A stretch of DNA of 6,806 nucleotides from contig JAISQH010000619.1 of assembly GCA_031274385.1 (NCBI GenBank), forward strand, positions 1-6,806, given 5' to 3'. The notes under the pieces were generated by a model, which made no database searches, had not been told where the DNA came from, and was given only the letters and a program-made list of their open reading frames with translations. Below are positions 1-6,382 of this stretch, one piece after another (position 1 is the stretch's first letter; each line of letters begins with the position of its first letter). Origin of the DNA: Planctomycetaceae bacterium. Its GTDB lineage: Bacteria > Planctomycetota > Planctomycetia > Pirellulales > Thermoguttaceae. Position numbers and translations under genes: made by a program.

Positions 1-333
1 CCTGTAATCTTGACTAAAACACTGAAAATGTCGTACCAAAAATAAAACGGTTGCTCGAAGAGCATCAAGCCTGGCGCGAATACAATGACGCACCGCACGC
101 TGAATTTGTTCCGAATATTCGTCAGAACAATTTCCTAATTGGATGGCGTTTGAGAAGTGCCGTGCAGCGTACCTCAATTCGTTGATTGATGGTACAATTA
201 TTCCTCTTGGAGTTGATTGAGAATTGCAGTCATCCTCCTCAATGCTTGCGAGACTACCGACAGAAAGCTCGGCAAATTTAATATCCTCTTCGGCTTTCAA
301 AAAGGCGTCATGAAAGTCTTGGTTTGCTACCAT
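1..333 (-). CDS. Hypothetical protein, 3' end beyond the window
   Basis: Reading the minus strand from the ATG at 333-331 gives 111 codons with no stop up to the left edge, so the gene is cut by the window. The product begins MVANQDFHDAFLKAEEDIK and looks soluble and mainly helical, with no signal peptide or membrane segment. Its ATG lies inside the end of the upstream 70-residue ORF (7-nt overlap) and has no Shine-Dalgarno sequence of its own, which suggests translational coupling. From about residue 53 the pattern ELRYAARHF, then AVRHCIRARLDA, recalls small helical-bundle proteins of the HEPN kind. That resemblance is from memory and weak, so I assign no function. Codon-sized open frame length and the tight overlap are the main reasons to believe it is a gene. 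Confidence 0.6.
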   Translation of the reverse strand, partial: MVANQDFHDAFLKAEEDIKFAELSVGSLASIEEDDCNSQSTPRGIIVPSINELRYAARHFSNAIQLGNCSDEYSEQIQRAVRHCIRARLDALRATVLFLVRHFQCFSQDYR

Positions 334-539
334 TTAGATTTTTCGGAAAAAAAATAGTCTTTCAATTCGTTTTGAAGTGTATCCATATCTTCTTGAGTAA
401 CATATTCTCCCTGTTGCAATGATATGTTTCCTCGCGCAACCATAGCACATACTTCACTTTCCGTTGACCGCAACTTTCGGTTCTGTTGCCGCTTCATTTC
501 ATCCAGTTGCCTTGAGTTTGATGTAAAAAAACGAAACAT
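327..539 (-). CDS. Hypothetical 70-residue protein upstream of the overlapping partial gene
   Basis: This complete ORF runs from ATG (539-537) to TAG (329-327). An AAAGGA sequence lies about six bases before the ATG (plus-strand 545-550), a good ribosome binding site that fixes the start. The product is small, charged and probably soluble: an N-terminal aromatic stretch (MFRFF), a basic segment around residues 15-25 (MKRQQNRKLR), then an acidic, Gln/Glu-rich C-terminal half. There are no Cys pairs, no signal peptide and no recognised motif. Its stop overlaps the start of the next gene by 7 nt, so the two are probably co-transcribed and coupled. Such a pairing would suit a toxin-antitoxin or regulator-effector pair, but the sequence does not show this. 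Confidence 0.55.
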   Translation of the reverse strand: MFRFFTSNSRQLDEMKRQQNRKLRSTESEVCAMVARGNISLQQGEYVTQEDMDTLQNELKDYFFSEKSKW

Positions 540-662
540 AGTGATCCTTTCAAAAAAATGAAACTGAATACGGATTCTTGAGATTACCTAAACATTGCCA
601 CCATACAACAATACACATTCTAAACTTTTTGTCGGCAAAACGAAATGATTGGGAACATTCGA

Positions 663-692
663 ATTTTAATATTTTTTCTCAAATTCTATCAA
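663..692 (-). promoter_or_regulatory. Candidate sigma70-type promoter for the small overlapping genes
   Basis: On the minus strand TTGATA (plus 687-692) is followed after 18 bp by TAAAAT (plus 663-668); each hexamer matches the sigma70 consensus at five of six positions. It lies about 120 bp upstream of the 70-residue ORF and points towards it. The surrounding DNA is AT-rich, so a chance match is possible. Confidence 0.35.
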
Positions 693-822
693 TCTGTTCA
701 CAACGTATCAAATCGCATTCATTAATTATGCCGATTTTCAGAATTTTTGGCAAGGGCTATGAAAAGAGTATATACTTTACCCCGCAACAGATTGTTATTT
801 TTCGTAATACGGATTTTATAAT

Positions 823-1007
823 AACCTTATTTCCAACCTGATTTTCTTACAAAAACAACCTTAGTAGCCATTGATCATAAAAAAGATCAACCTGATTACC
901 TTATTGGAATGTCTTAATAAAGTAATAAGGTAATAAGGTTTTGTTCTTGGGGGCATGGGTTGCTACTAAGGTTGTTTTGTTAGGAAAATCAGGTTGGAAA
1001 TAAGGTT
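823..1007. repeat. Long inverted repeat with 46-bp arms and nested inner hairpins
   Basis: The left arm (823-868) and right arm (962-1007) are reverse complements at 43 of 46 positions by hand alignment. The three mismatches cluster in the middle of the arm. The 93-bp interior holds a second perfect 11-bp inverted repeat (895-905 with 924-934) and a 6-bp hairpin (871-876 with 885-890). I see no ORF inside and no clear target-site duplication at the ends. It lies between the end of lptE and the promoter region of the small genes, so it could form a long hairpin in the lptE read-through transcript. It could be a MITE-like element or a structural RNA/DNA hairpin. It lacks a U-tract, so it is not a classical intrinsic terminator. 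The remaining gene-free sequence at 540-822 and 1008-1090 shows nothing else I can support. Confidence 0.8.
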
Positions 1008-1090
1008 TTGTCAATTGAAAAACCGGCTGCTACAATGTTACTTTTTAGGGCAGGGTAGAGTATACCGAATAGAGTCATCCGCTTGCGTCC

Positions 1091-1118
1091 CCACTCTCCA
1101 CTATCAACTCTCAACTAT
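1091..1118 (+). repeat. Heptamer tandem array, 4 units (CCACTCT family), just past lptE
   Basis: Four consecutive 7-bp units lie on the plus strand: CCACTCT, CCACTAT, CAACTCT and CAACTAT. The array ends 6 bp from the lptE stop codon (1125-1127). It belongs to the same family as the array inside the lptE start region, but in the opposite orientation. Aligned with 1627-1654 of that array (reverse complement), 25 of 28 bases agree. Confidence 0.8.
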
Positions 1119-1124
1119 GAAAAA

Positions 1125-1703
1125 CTACCATGGTGTTTCCATCATTCCGACAATTTGGTCGGCAATGGTATCGATTTGTTGTTGTTCCATTGTTAGTTCG
1201 GATTGTCCGTATTCCGCTACTAAATATCCCGATGACGACGCACGACCGGAACCGTCGTTCCAAGGAATTGTGTCAAATTCACGTAAATCACGGTCGCGGC
1301 GGTCACGCCATTTGATTTGAATATTTAATGTTCCCTGAATCTCTCGCGGATCACTGTAATTGTTGACAATGGTTGCGGCTTTTGTCCGACGAATAATTTG
1401 CCCCTCCAAAATACTGTCGGCAGTCGGACGACTCACCACTTTATAGGAAGATCGGCTCTCAATGCGTTTACAAACCGCTTCGGTTAACCGTTCCGCAAGA
1501 TCACGTCGCGTATCATCCGATTGGAATACCGGAACATATACCGTTTTAATATCTTGTCCGAATAATGACTTCGCACCAACCTGATAACCAAGCCCAATAC
1601 AACCCGTTAATAAAACACACAAGAAAAGAGTGGAGAGTTGATAGTGGATAGTGGAAAGTGGAGAGTGGAGAGTGGAGAGTGGCGCAAGCGATTTATTGTC
1701 CAT
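1125..1703 (-). CDS. lptE: LptE-like outer-membrane lipoprotein (LPS assembly)
   Basis: This 192-residue protein resembles the LptE family. LptE is the lipoprotein that plugs LptD and helps deliver LPS to the outer-membrane surface. A lipobox, Leu32-Thr33-Gly34-Cys35, follows a short hydrophobic stretch (about 26-33), so Cys35 should be lipidated. The mature part has the expected pattern: GYQVG near 39-43, DIKTVYVPVF (51-60), a helix RRDLAERLTEAVCKRIE (66-82), YKVV (87-90), the conserved-looking DSILEGQI (96-103), a beta strand GTLNIQIKW (124-132), and a C-terminal helix. Residues 8-26 of the signal region are encoded by a 7-bp tandem array, giving near-repeats of LSTxHxx; this is unusual. 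ATG at 1703 is the only good start, and TTTAGG lies about 10 bp before it, a weak ribosome site. The gene follows bamA on the same strand after 95 bp and is probably co-transcribed. LptD is not in the window. Confidence 0.82.
   Translation of the reverse strand: MDNKSLAPLSTLHSPLSTIHYQLSTLFLCVLLTGCIGLGYQVGAKSLFGQDIKTVYVPVFQSDDTRRDLAERLTEAVCKRIESRSSYKVVSRPTADSILEGQIIRRTKAATIVNNYSDPREIQGTLNIQIKWRDRRDRDLREFDTIPWNDGSGRASSSGYLVAEYGQSELTMEQQQIDTIADQIVGMMETPW
1627..1682 (-). repeat. Heptamer tandem array, 8 units (CCACTCT family), inside lptE
   Basis: Eight uninterrupted 7-bp units, read on the minus strand as CCACTCT with variants CCACTTT, CCACTAT and CAACTCT, fill codons 8-26 of lptE. Because three units make 21 bp, the frame is kept and a heptapeptide pattern (LSTxHxx) results. 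Copy-number change by three units would preserve the frame; other changes would shift it before the lipobox. Confidence 0.9.
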
Positions 1704-1735
1704 AAACTTTTTACCTAAATTACAATTTAAAAATT

Positions 1736-1791
1736 ACAAACCCCAAATCACAAATCACAAATCACAAATCACAAACCCCAAATCACAAGCC
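1736..1791 (+). repeat. Heptamer tandem array, 8 units (ACAAATC family), between bamA and lptE
   Basis: Eight 7-bp units with variants ACAAACC, CCAAATC, ACAAATC and ACAAGCC occupy 56 of the 95 bp between the bamA stop and the lptE start. A related array lies upstream of bamA in the opposite orientation (5326-5367). I see no promoter in the remaining short sequence, which supports read-through from bamA into lptE. Confidence 0.88.
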
Positions 1792-1798
1792 CCCGATT

Positions 1799-4700
1799 TT
1801 ACCGCATGAAGCCGACGTTGAACGAGAAGACTTGGCGTTCATCGCCGTGTTCCTTACTGATCGGGAACGCAAAGTCCAACGCAATCGGTGCCGGTCCCAT
1901 CATCGGAATTGTTAAACGAAGACCAAAACCAACCGCAACACGATAATTACTTTCCCATTTCGTAATGGATTTCTCAACCGTTCCCGTATCAATAAAGAAT
2001 GAACCGCGAATCATGTCGTCTGCCGTAATCGGAAAAACAAGCTCCGCCGAATTGTAGAACTCCATACAACCGCCAAGAATCGCTTCGTTGCTGTCTCTTG
2101 GTGTTACACCGCGATATTCAAACCCGCGCAAACTCGTAAAACCGCCGCCGAAATAACGTTCGTAAATCGGCGTGTTCTTTTCGCTGATTCCCAGACTGCT
2201 CCGAATCCCCAATACCCAACGACCGCTCCGATCCGGGCGTTCATGCAACATAAAATATTTTCGGAAATCTATATTGCCGCGAACAAATTGATAATCGCCT
2301 AAAACTTGTTCCACACCAAATGTAACCAAATGTCCTTCCGTCGGCATGTATTCGCTGTCCCGCGTGTTGTACGACGCTTCCAAGCCGATGGTGTACATCG
2401 GGTGATGACCAAGAGCGTTAATTAAATCCTGCGAGTACGGATAAGTCGGTCGATAAATACTGACCTGATGCGCACCAAGAATCAGCCGCGTCGAAAAGTC
2501 CGGCGTCCAAAGTTTACCAAACGAAACAGAACCCCCTATCCGATCTTCATACCATTCGTCGTAATATCGTTCGTAATAAGAACCGCTGACTCCAAAAGAA
2601 TAATCAAGATCAAACAAATACGGCGTGTCCCAACTGGCACTGTAACGCTGAACCTCCGTACCGGGAACCGCCTCAATTCGGAACCGTTGACCCTTGCCGC
2701 GAAACGCATTTTTCCAGTCACTTAAACGGAACCCCTTCGGAAAATTCAAAATGTCAAAATTTTGTTCCTCAATAATAAAACGTCCCATCAATCCGGCATC
2801 AGAACTCACCGCAACACTCATCATCAATTGACCGGTTCGTGTTTCCTGAACATTCCAATAACCGTCCACCGGATAAATTTTGTTCGACACTCCCGGCGGA
2901 GCGTTCGGATCAATTCGAATGTCCGTGTTATTGCCCAACGACGAATACGGATTGCCCAAAACAAGCGGTGACGGAGTTGGGATTTTGTGTTGCGTAAAAA
3001 TAATGCCCTGATTGTACAAAACGCCGTTGCCGACATTCGTATTGGTCATCGGCGGCGAAAGATATGTTTCCGGCTTGTATTCCGGCGGCGTAATGTCCGT
3101 CGGCGGTCGGTAATCAGTAAGTGTCTTCGCCGGTTGTTGTGAGGCGGTTGGATAATACGTTGTGCCGTATGGTCCGGTTGAATTAACCCCGTTTTGACCG
3201 CCAAGCGGAGCCGGTGCCGCAGCAATACTGCCCGCAATACTCATCGGTGACGTAACAGGAACAGACTGATTCGGATAATTTGAATTATTCAAATTATTCA
3301 AATTATTTAAATTATTTGAATTATTTAAATAATTGTTTGAATAATTATTTGAATAGTTGTTCAAATTGTTTGAATAATTGTTTGAATTATTTGAATAATT
3401 GTTTGAAACTGTCGGCGGAACATAAATCTGTGCGGGAGTTGCGGTATTGTTTCGCGGCGTGATAAAATTTTGTCCCCGATAAACCTCTTTACGTACCGAA
3501 TACGAACCGGCGGGTGAAACATTGGAACCGGGCGAAACACCGGAAGACGGAACAGAAATGACCGGTTGGCGTTTCGGGTCAAACTTGATTCGGAAAAATT
3601 CGGAAAACGTATCCATTTCGTCTTCCAATTCGTCTTCCAAAGAATCGTCATCGCAATAAGGAACCTTTTTATTCCAAAAAACGGAACGAGAACGGGTTGC
3701 AACCTGACCGCGAAAATGAGGCGTTCCCTGTGCTTGCTGTAAACTATCTTCGTTGTTCTGATTTTCTTCGTCTTCCATCGCTTCTTCGGGAAAATCGAAC
3801 ATAAATTCCGGGATGGCACCTTGTGTCGGATTGGCGTTGAAAAGTTGTGACGCCATGAGTCGTCGTCGGCTGTTGTTGATTTCGCTTGTCCGCAAAATGT
3901 CGCCGGGGCGCAACGAACTCCGGTTGAGAATCGGGTGCCATTTTGTGTACGGATCGGCTCCTTCATTGCCGACAATTTTAATATGAAGCGTTCTCAAATA
4001 GCCGCGTGGACCTTCTTTGATATTGATAACCACATCGACGAATTCCTCGTCAATACGCGGGTCGGGTTCCGCCGCAGTAAAAACGTAACCCTGATCGCCG
4101 TATTTATCTTTTAGCCGTTTCATATCGGCTTCGAGCATATCCTGATTGAAATATTTTTCGCCGGGCAATTTCATTGTTTTTAGCAGTTCTTCGTTACTGA
4201 AGACGTGATTTCCGGCAAAGCGGATGTCACGAATCCGGCAACGGGGACCTTCGTCAATGATAAACTTCACATTTACCCAATGCCGGTTTTGTCCCCAACC
4301 CGTATAACCGCTTGTTTCAACAAATTGACGGTCAACTTTGGCATAAAAGAAGCCGAGTTTCCGGTAATAGTTGGTGAGAGTTTCGACATCTTCTTCGAGT
4401 TTGGGGCGGGTAAATTCGCTATTGATCCAGAAAAACCAGCCCGGTTTTGATTGAATCAAGGTCTTGAGCCGGGCGGAAGTCGCAATATGATTACCTTCAA
4501 ATTCCGTATCGAGAATCCGTTGCTTTGGTCCTTCGCTGACTAAAAAGATGGCACCGCGATCACCGATTTGGTCGCCGCTTAATATTTCGATGTGAACCCG
4601 GTAATATCCGCTGTCACGGTAATACTGTTCCATGCGTTCTTTTGCCTGATGAACGGCAATCGGATCCAACGCATCACCGGGTTTGATATTGGCTTCTTCG

Positions 4701-5215
4701 AGGAGAATTTTTCGTGTATGGGCGTTGTTTCCGATGATTTTAACGTAATGCAAGATCGGGCGTTCAATAAATTGAAACGTGACAACATGTCCTGACGGAG
4801 TTTTTTCGACTTTGGGTTTAACGTCAATGAACCATCCTTTTTGCATCAAGGCTCGTTTATCTTCTTCCAACACCGGTTGGCTGAACGGTCTTCCTTGCCG
4901 TGTTTTGATGATTTTGATAATATCTTTCGCTCCGATTTGAACATTGCCAACGATCCGAACATCCAGTACGGAATTGGGATCAACCTGATCCGGTACGGCA
5001 TCGGTGAAATAAGCATCGGACTTGATATACTGTGTCTTGGTCGTACTGGCAAAACCGGGATGAGACGGTTTTTTCTCATACGTTGGAGGCGCAACATTGG
5101 GCGGAGCTTCATTCCGGTTCAAATGCTGCGCATCAAGAACGTTACCGACCAAAACGGTAAGAAGGAAAATTCCGATCCATGCTGATTTAATGAAGTAATC
5201 TTTCGTATTTCTCAT
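1799..5215 (-). CDS. bamA: BamA/Omp85-family outer-membrane protein assembly factor with large insert
   Basis: This 1138-residue protein is far longer than typical BamA (about 800). BamA folds and inserts beta-barrel proteins into the outer membrane. A signal peptide spans about 1-29 (hydrophobic 11-25, likely cleavage after LDA), followed by a Pro-rich linker. Four POTRA domains follow: about 83-153, 154-229, 233-324 and 327-403, with repeated G-N-x-x and EGP motifs (EGP at 228-230, 322-324, 401-403). A fifth POTRA starts near 406 (LRTLHIKIVGNEG) and is interrupted near 474. It resumes near 784 (GYWNVQETRTGQLMMSVAVSSDAG), leaving about 300 low-complexity residues: acidic (474-536), Asn-rich (604-646) and Pro-rich (690-780). 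The C-terminal barrel (about 796-1138) includes SSDAGLMG, EEQNFDI and the loop-6 motif LRGF (1029-1032), matching the family VRGF. The last residue is Arg rather than the usual aromatic one. The ATG at 5215 is chosen because it opens the signal peptide; no Shine-Dalgarno sequence is visible. lptE follows. Confidence 0.93.
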   Translation of the reverse strand: MRNTKDYFIKSAWIGIFLLTVLVGNVLDAQHLNRNEAPPNVAPPTYEKKPSHPGFASTTKTQYIKSDAYFTDAVPDQVDPNSVLDVRIVGNVQIGAKDIIKIIKTRQGRPFSQPVLEEDKRALMQKGWFIDVKPKVEKTPSGHVVTFQFIERPILHYVKIIGNNAHTRKILLEEANIKPGDALDPIAVHQAKERMEQYYRDSGYYRVHIEILSGDQIGDRGAIFLVSEGPKQRILDTEFEGNHIATSARLKTLIQSKPGWFFWINSEFTRPKLEEDVETLTNYYRKLGFFYAKVDRQFVETSGYTGWGQNRHWVNVKFIIDEGPRCRIRDIRFAGNHVFSNEELLKTMKLPGEKYFNQDMLEADMKRLKDKYGDQGYVFTAAEPDPRIDEEFVDVVINIKEGPRGYLRTLHIKIVGNEGADPYTKWHPILNRSSLRPGDILRTSEINNSRRRLMASQLFNANPTQGAIPEFMFDFPEEAMEDEENQNNEDSLQQAQGTPHFRGQVATRSRSVFWNKKVPYCDDDSLEDELEDEMDTFSEFFRIKFDPKRQPVISVPSSGVSPGSNVSPAGSYSVRKEVYRGQNFITPRNNTATPAQIYVPPTVSNNYSNNSNNYSNNLNNYSNNYSNNYLNNSNNLNNLNNLNNSNYPNQSVPVTSPMSIAGSIAAAPAPLGGQNGVNSTGPYGTTYYPTASQQPAKTLTDYRPPTDITPPEYKPETYLSPPMTNTNVGNGVLYNQGIIFTQHKIPTPSPLVLGNPYSSLGNNTDIRIDPNAPPGVSNKIYPVDGYWNVQETRTGQLMMSVAVSSDAGLMGRFIIEEQNFDILNFPKGFRLSDWKNAFRGKGQRFRIEAVPGTEVQRYSASWDTPYLFDLDYSFGVSGSYYERYYDEWYEDRIGGSVSFGKLWTPDFSTRLILGAHQVSIYRPTYPYSQDLINALGHHPMYTIGLEASYNTRDSEYMPTEGHLVTFGVEQVLGDYQFVRGNIDFRKYFMLHERPDRSGRWVLGIRSSLGISEKNTPIYERYFGGGFTSLRGFEYRGVTPRDSNEAILGGCMEFYNSAELVFPITADDMIRGSFFIDTGTVEKSITKWESNYRVAVGFGLRLTIPMMGPAPIALDFAFPISKEHGDERQVFSFNVGFMR
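3278..3406 (-). repeat. Asn-rich in-frame tandem repeat within bamA
   Basis: Codons 604-646 encode irregular NNYS, NNS and NNL units, about 43 residues, from 9- and 12-bp DNA units. All units are multiples of three, so changes in copy number keep the frame. The DNA is strongly AT-rich and partly self-complementary; 3319-3334 is a perfect 16-bp palindrome. It lies in the POTRA5 insertion, which is predicted to be disordered and periplasmic. Confidence 0.9.
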
Positions 5216-5261
5216 GTTTTCGCGTGCTTGCTGAACGGAGATTGCGACTGAGGAACGCCAA

Positions 5262-5290
5262 AGAATACCGATTTACCGATTTCGCCGCAA
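5262..5290 (-). promoter_or_regulatory. Weak candidate promoter for bamA
   Basis: On the minus strand TTGCGG (plus 5285-5290) is followed after 17 bp by TATTCT (plus 5262-5267), which would give a leader of about 40 nt before the bamA ATG. The -35 matches the consensus at three of six positions and the -10 at four of six, so this is only the best candidate close to the gene. Confidence 0.25.
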
Positions 5291-5325
5291 GAGCAATTTC
5301 GACAACAGTGTGTCGGGGAAATAGT

Positions 5326-5367
5326 GATTGGGGATTTGGGATTGGGGGTTTGTGGTTTGGGTTTGTT
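5326..5367 (-). repeat. Heptamer tandem array, 6 units (ACAAACC/CCCAATC family), upstream of bamA
   Basis: Six 7-bp units lie on the plus strand as GATTGGG, GATTTGG, GATTGGG, GGTTTGT, GGTTTGG and GTTTGTT. Read on the minus strand they belong to the family found between bamA and lptE; over four units 24 of 28 bases agree. Heptamer arrays of similar composition are known in cyanobacteria as short tandemly repeated repetitive sequences. Confidence 0.75.
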
Positions 5368-5467
5368 TTAGATAGATTCTTTTCTTTATTTTTTGTTTTT
5401 CCTAGTACCGGTTCTCCCATTTCCATTGCGTCATTTTTATTGGGGAAATCATTCACAGGAAGTTAAT

Positions 5468-5582
5468 GGGAGGTTGTCTGAACTTTGATGAAACGGATTT
5501 AATGATTAACACTGATTGACGGTAAAAAATAAAATCACAGTCAATCAGTCAATCGGTTTCATCAAAGTTCAGACAACCTTCC
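5468..5582. repeat. Inverted repeat with 27-bp arms and a nested inner hairpin
   Basis: The arms 5468-5494 and 5556-5582 pair along their length: a perfect 24-bp block (5471-5494 with 5556-5579) plus three outer positions, one of them a G-T pair. The interior contains a second perfect 9-bp inverted repeat, 5512-5520 with 5540-5548. The architecture, long outer arms around a smaller inner hairpin, resembles the element at 823-1007, although the sequences differ. No ORF lies inside. It sits about 250 bp upstream of bamA. Confidence 0.82.
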
Positions 5583-5652
5583 AATCTCTTTCCTTACCTT
5601 CCTATGAAAAATCCCATAAATCAGGCACGAAAAATGAGAGAACTTGGTACTA

Positions 5653-5665
5653 GTCGCGCAGCGAC
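5653..5665. repeat. Short GC-rich REP-like hairpin
   Basis: GTCGC and GCGAC flank a 3-base loop in otherwise AT-rich DNA. The surrounding phrase, GC-rich hairpin followed by CGGCATGATACATAACC, looks like a dispersed extragenic repeat, but only one copy is present in the window. Confidence 0.35.
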
Positions 5666-5693
5666 GGCATGATACATAACCGGCGGATCGCGT

Positions 5694-5759
5694 TTTAATT
5701 GAAAATTGATAATGGACAATTGAAAATTTTCAATTGTCCATTTTCAATTGTCAATTAAA
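5694..5759. repeat. 66-bp near-perfect palindrome built from TCAATTG-type heptamers
   Basis: The two 33-bp halves meet at 5726/5727 and are reverse complements at 31 of 33 positions, with no spacer. The right half is four heptamers (5730-5757: TCAATTG, TCCATTT, TCAATTG, TCAATTA), so this is a heptamer array joined to its own inverse. It could extrude as a cruciform. Confidence 0.88.
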
Positions 5760-5765
5760 TTATGC

Positions 5766-6101
5766 CGTAACTGTCTCTTTTGTTTTTTAATGTTTCGCAC
5801 AAAGGCGCAAAGAACACGAAGGTTTTGATTCTAAACGGATCGATTTTCTTTGCGTCTTTTATGTCTTTATTCGCAACGAAAAGTAAATAGACTTGTTCCA
5901 TTATTGTCAACAGATTACACAGATTGAACAGATTTTTATAAAAAACGAATCTGTAAAATCTGTAAAATCTGTTGACAAAATTAAAATATCCTCTTTGTGT
6001 TCTTCGTGCCTTCGTGCGCAAACTTGAAAAACAAAATAGACAGTTACGAATTTCTTTGCGTCTTTGCGCGCAAACTTGAAAAAATAAAATAGACAGTTAC
6101 G
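5766..6101. repeat. Mosaic of short repeated words forming an imperfect long inverted repeat, plus a direct repeat
   Basis: The outer arms begin with CGTAACTGTCT (5766-5776) and end with its complement (6039-6049); the similarity extends inwards through words such as GCGCAAAGAACACGAAGG against CCTTCGTG-type words. Inside, TTGTCAACAGATT (5904-5916) is perfectly inverted at 5966-5978 and is followed by tandem ACAGATT / AATCTGT words. A near-direct copy of the right end (6017-6049) recurs at 6068-6101. Words like these are common intergenic repeats in several bacterial phyla. The minus-strand open frame here only translates the repeats. The mosaic does not code for a recognisable protein. Confidence 0.75.
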
Positions 6102-6178
6102 TCAGTTCGGGCGGAGTTATTGTACGATTGCCTTTGAATTTTCAAATTTCTGATTATTTCGGATTTTGTGTTACCGGT

Positions 6179-6382
6179 CGCCCCGCAAGGGGCAACATAT
6201 TCTAGCCCGCCGCAACACGGCGGGTCTGGGAATTCCCGTCAACAACGCCCTGAAAGGGCAATATAGATTCGTTATCGATAAATCATCCCGATCATATATT
6301 GCCCTTTCAGGGCTTGGATATTAAATAATTCCCAAGTCCCACCGCGTTGCGGTGGGCTGGATTATATTGCCACGTTGGGGCG
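6179..6382. repeat. Composite REP-like element A: three concentric inverted repeats
   Basis: Three pairs of arms share a centre near 6280. The inner pair, 6247-6265 with 6295-6313, is perfect over 19 bp (GCCCTGAAAGGGC plus AATATA). The middle pair, 6204-6234 with 6327-6358, is built on CCCGCCGCAACACGGCGGG-type hairpins with a few mismatches and one indel. The outer pair, 6179-6200 with 6361-6382, is built on CCCCGCAAGGGG-type hairpins and is imperfect. Each arm is itself a small GC-rich hairpin. This resembles bacterial interspersed mosaic elements made of REP sequences. These are often mobilised by REP-associated tyrosine transposases, none of which is in the window. Confidence 0.85.

Noticed and set aside
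578..841. Plus-strand open frame of 87 codons
   Set aside because: The composition looks like translated AT-rich intergenic DNA, it has no ribosome site, and it ends inside the left arm of the inverted repeat.
823..1007. Integron attC site
   Set aside because: The GTTAGG near the right arm is suggestive, but the required paired core sites are not at the element ends, and no integrase or cassette structure is present.
994..1320. Plus-strand open frame of 108 codons
   Set aside because: It begins in the right arm of the inverted repeat, crosses the heptamer array, and then runs antisense to lptE.
3361..3975. Minus-strand open frame of 204 codons inside bamA
   Set aside because: It is a shifted-frame shadow of the low-complexity bamA insert; the bamA frame is continuous and matches family motifs on both sides.
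5187..5456. Minus-strand open frame of 89 codons overlapping the bamA start
   Set aside because: Its middle is the translated heptamer array and it has no recognisable domain; the bamA signal peptide begins in another frame.
5755..6021. Minus-strand open frame of 88 codons
   Set aside because: It is a direct translation of the repeated words (for example RFYRFYRF) and is typical of false genes in repeats.
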